14,859 bases of DNA from assembly GCA_028693885.1 (NCBI GenBank), contig JAQUUM010000006.1:5175-20033 (forward strand). The letters run 5' to 3'. Below, one piece after another: positions 12,796 to 14,859 of the stretch. Made by a program: the position numbers and the translations under genes. Within the stretch, counting starts at the first letter, position 1, and every line of letters starts with the position of its first letter. The notes under the pieces were generated by a model. It did no database searches. It saw only the letters and a program-made list of their open reading frames with translations, and was not told where the DNA came from. Origin of the DNA: Bacilli bacterium (GTDB taxonomy: Bacteria > Bacillota_I > Bacilli_A > ML615J-28 > CAG-698).

Positions 12796-14859
12796 TTAAT
12801 GTTTATCAGTATATTTTTTAATTTCACCATATTTTACAAATTTTTCGTAAGACCCATCATCACTAACAACTACTAGTGTTGGTACTGATTGAATCTCAAA
12901 TTCTTTTGATAACTCTATGTTTTCGTTAGCATCTAAATATTCATATTTTATATTTGATTTATCTAGTGATTTAACAGTTATTTTACAATCAGGACAAGTC
13001 TTAGTTGTAAATAACATTGTTTTACCTTTAGCAGTAACGAAAGATTTTTTTTCTGCAATTTCAGTTTTTTTCTCACCAAGTGATTTAGAAACTAACTTTG
13101 AACTTGCTATGTCATAAAGTTTTCTTTCTTTGAATTCTTGAGTTTTACCATCGTTCCAATGTTTAATAGGACGGTAGTAACCTGTGATTCTACTATAAAC
13201 TTCAGTTTCTATGCCGCAATTAGGACAAGTTTTTTCTTCTCCTTTTATATAGCCATGAACCTTACATACAGAATAAGTAGGACTTAATGTATAATAAGGA
13301 AGGCGATAATTTTCAGCAATAGTTCTTACTAAAGAAGCTGCAGCTTTCCAATCAGGTAATTTTTCACCTAAGAAACTATGGAAAACAGTTCCTGATGTAT
13401 AAAGTGTTTGAAGTTCATCTTGAATATCTAAGGCTGAGAAAATATCATCAGTATATGAAACTGGTAGATTTGAACTATTAGTATAGTAAGGTGTACCACC
13501 TTCTTCAGCTGCTGTTTTGATATCAGGATATTTTTTTACATCATGTTTAGCAAGGCGGAAACTTGTAGATTCAGCTGGAGTTGCTTCTAAGTTAAATAAT
13601 TCACCTTCGTATTTTTCTTGGTAATCAGCTAAACGATCTCTCATATGATTTAATACTTTTTTAGCAAATTCTTGAGTTGTTTTATGAGTCATATCAGCTT
13701 GAAGCCAATTAGCGTTTAAGCCTACTTCGTTCATTCCGATAAGCCCAATCGTTGAAAAGTGATTTTCAAAATTTCCAAGATATCTAAGTGTATAAGGATA
13801 TAGCCCGCTATTTAATAATTTAGTAATTACATCACGCTTGATATGAAGGCTCCTAGCTGAAATATCCATAAGCTTATTTAATCTAGTAAAGAAATCTTCT
13901 TCGTTTTTAGCAAGGTAAGCAATCCTTGGTAAGTTGATAGTAACAACACCAACAGAACCAGTGCTTTCACCACTACCAAAGAAGCCACCAGATTTTTTAC
14001 GTAATTCACGAAGATCAAGTCTTAATCTACAGCACATACTTCTAACATCGCTTGGAGCCATATCACTATTGATATAGTTAGAAAAATAAGGTGTACCATA
14101 TTTAGCTGTCATTTCAAATAATAATTTATTATTTTCAGTTTCAGACCAATCAAAATCTTTTGTTATAGAATAAGTTGGAATAGGATATTGGAAACCTCTG
14201 CCATTAGCATCGCCTTCAATCATAATTTCAATAAAAGCCTTATTAATCATATCCATTTCTTTTTGACAATCTTTATATAAGAATTCTTGTTTTTTTCCGC
14301 CAACAATTGCAGGTTTTTCGGCTAAGTCATTAGGAACTGTCCAGTCAAGAGTAATATTTGAAAATGGTGATTGACATCCCCATCTAGAAGGAGTATTAAC
14401 TCCAAAGATGAAAGATTGGATTGCTTGTTTTGCTTGTTTATAAGTTAAGTTATCAACCTTAATAAAAGGAGCTAAATAAGTATCAAAACTAGAGAATGCT
14501 TGAGCTCCAGCCCATTCATTTTGCATAATACCTAAGAAGTTAACCATTTGATTACATAATGTTGATAAGTGACTTGCAGGAGCAGAAGTAATTTTGCCTT
14601 CAACTCCACCTAGGCCTTCTTCGATAAGTTGTCTTAAAGACCAACCAGCACAATATCCAGAAAGCATAGATAAGTCATGAATATGAATAGCAGTTTCTTT
14701 ATGAGCGTTAGCAATTTCTTCATCATAGATTTCAGTAAGCCAGTAATTAGCTGTAATTGCTCCAGAATTGTTTAAGATTAAACCACCAACTGAATAAGTA
14801 ACAGTTGAGTTTTCTTTAACACGCCAATCAGATAAGTCTACATAGTCATTTACTACTTT
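12796..14859 (-). CDS. nrdD: Anaerobic (class III) ribonucleoside-triphosphate reductase with fused C-terminal glutaredoxin-like domain, N-terminus outside the window
   Basis: The frame stays open on the minus strand to base 14859, and the upstream part is clearly NrdD (R-V-K-E-N-S-T-V-T-Y-S-V-G-G-L, A-I-H-I-H-D-L-S), so the Met at 14667 is internal. At least 687 residues are visible; the ATP-cone region is missing. It makes dNTPs from NTPs under anoxia after NrdG, an AdoMet-radical enzyme, puts a radical on glycine. Visible elements (numbered from the window edge): Cys70 in S-G-Y-C-A-G-W-S, Cys276/277 in S-M-C-C-R-L-R-L-D (thiyl-radical region), a metal-site set C532-x2-H535 and C545-P-N-C548, and radical Gly560 in R-I-T-G-Y-Y. 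Beyond a lysine-rich linker, residues ~612-687 form a redoxin with C-P-D-C (622-625; bases 12985-12996) and S-V-P-T. The Gly normally lies near the C-terminus, so the redoxin is a genuine extension. NrdG is not in the window. Confidence 0.97.
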   Translation of the reverse strand, partial: KVVNDYVDLSDWRVKENSTVTYSVGGLILNNSGAITANYWLTEIYDEEIANAHKETAIHIHDLSMLSGYCAGWSLRQLIEEGLGGVEGKITSAPASHLSTLCNQMVNFLGIMQNEWAGAQAFSSFDTYLAPFIKVDNLTYKQAKQAIQSFIFGVNTPSRWGCQSPFSNITLDWTVPNDLAEKPAIVGGKKQEFLYKDCQKEMDMINKAFIEIMIEGDANGRGFQYPIPTYSITKDFDWSETENNKLLFEMTAKYGTPYFSNYINSDMAPSDVRSMCCRLRLDLRELRKKSGGFFGSGESTGSVGVVTINLPRIAYLAKNEEDFFTRLNKLMDISARSLHIKRDVITKLLNSGLYPYTLRYLGNFENHFSTIGLIGMNEVGLNANWLQADMTHKTTQEFAKKVLNHMRDRLADYQEKYEGELFNLEATPAESTSFRLAKHDVKKYPDIKTAAEEGGTPYYTNSSNLPVSYTDDIFSALDIQDELQTLYTSGTVFHSFLGEKLPDWKAAASLVRTIAENYRLPYYTLSPTYSVCKVHGYIKGEEKTCPNCGIETEVYSRITGYYRPIKHWNDGKTQEFKERKLYDIASSKLVSKSLGEKKTEIAEKKSFVTAKGKTMLFTTKTCPDCKITVKSLDKSNIKYEYLDANENIELSKEFEIQSVPTLVVVSDDGSYEKFVKYGEIKKYTDKH

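Noticed and set aside
1..14859. Mycoplasma-type code with TGA as tryptophan, and CRISPR arrays
   Set aside because: TGA ends several genes at the expected place and tryptophan is written TGG; the only regular direct repeats are the coding LRR units, with no spacer-repeat array.

Overview
The window is AT-rich bacterial DNA read with the standard code: TGA is used as a real stop, for example at 1132-1134 and 9506-9508. The short intergenic gaps, purine-rich Shine-Dalgarno sites, CCA-encoding tRNA genes, BspA-type leucine-rich-repeat and InlB-type surface proteins, and an oxygen-sensitive class III ribonucleotide reductase together suggest an anaerobic low-GC Bacillota or a close relative of the Mollicutes that keeps code 11 (Erysipelotrichia, Acholeplasma or Izemoplasma-like). 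The placement is an inference; no rRNA or other strong marker is present.

Layout. 1-3058: two convergent surface-protein genes share a bidirectional terminator. The first is a 5'-truncated BspA repeat protein that begins with a nearly perfect 138-bp tandem duplication. The second is a lipoprotein with three InlB/Flg_new repeats and LRR_5 repeats. 3266-5283 (minus): a translationally coupled lysS-mntP pair (lysyl-tRNA synthetase and a manganese exporter). 5311-5375: a divergent promoter region whose two -10 boxes lie in a perfect 14-bp inverted repeat. 5408-6867 (plus): an unrecognised membrane-anchored protein coupled to an orphan ZnuA-type metal-binding lipoprotein, ending in a terminator that overlaps the stop codon. 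6946-9089: tRNA-Tyr(GTA), tRNA-Gln(TTG), an ABC exporter half-transporter, and tRNA-Gln(CTG) only 8 bp behind the exporter.

9200-10376 (plus): an accessory-looking two-gene unit, an XRE repressor overlapping a RhuM-type protein that carries a C-terminal phospholipase-D-like domain. A 25-bp GC-rich palindrome lies inside the RhuM coding sequence. This is the best candidate for an undescribed toxin-antitoxin or defence-like system here. 10498-12692 (plus): an unrecognised lipoprotein, a small membrane protein, and a GNAT acetyltransferase coupled to it. 12796-14859 (minus, runs off the window): anaerobic ribonucleoside-triphosphate reductase NrdD with a glutaredoxin-like CPDC domain fused to its C-terminus, which probably supplies its own reductant.

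How the genes relate. Most are ordinary housekeeping or cell-surface genes. Metal handling (MntP, ZnuA-like protein) sits on both sides of one divergent promoter region. Many plus-strand units start from a recurrent extended -10 of the form TGTTATAAT or TGTTACAAT.
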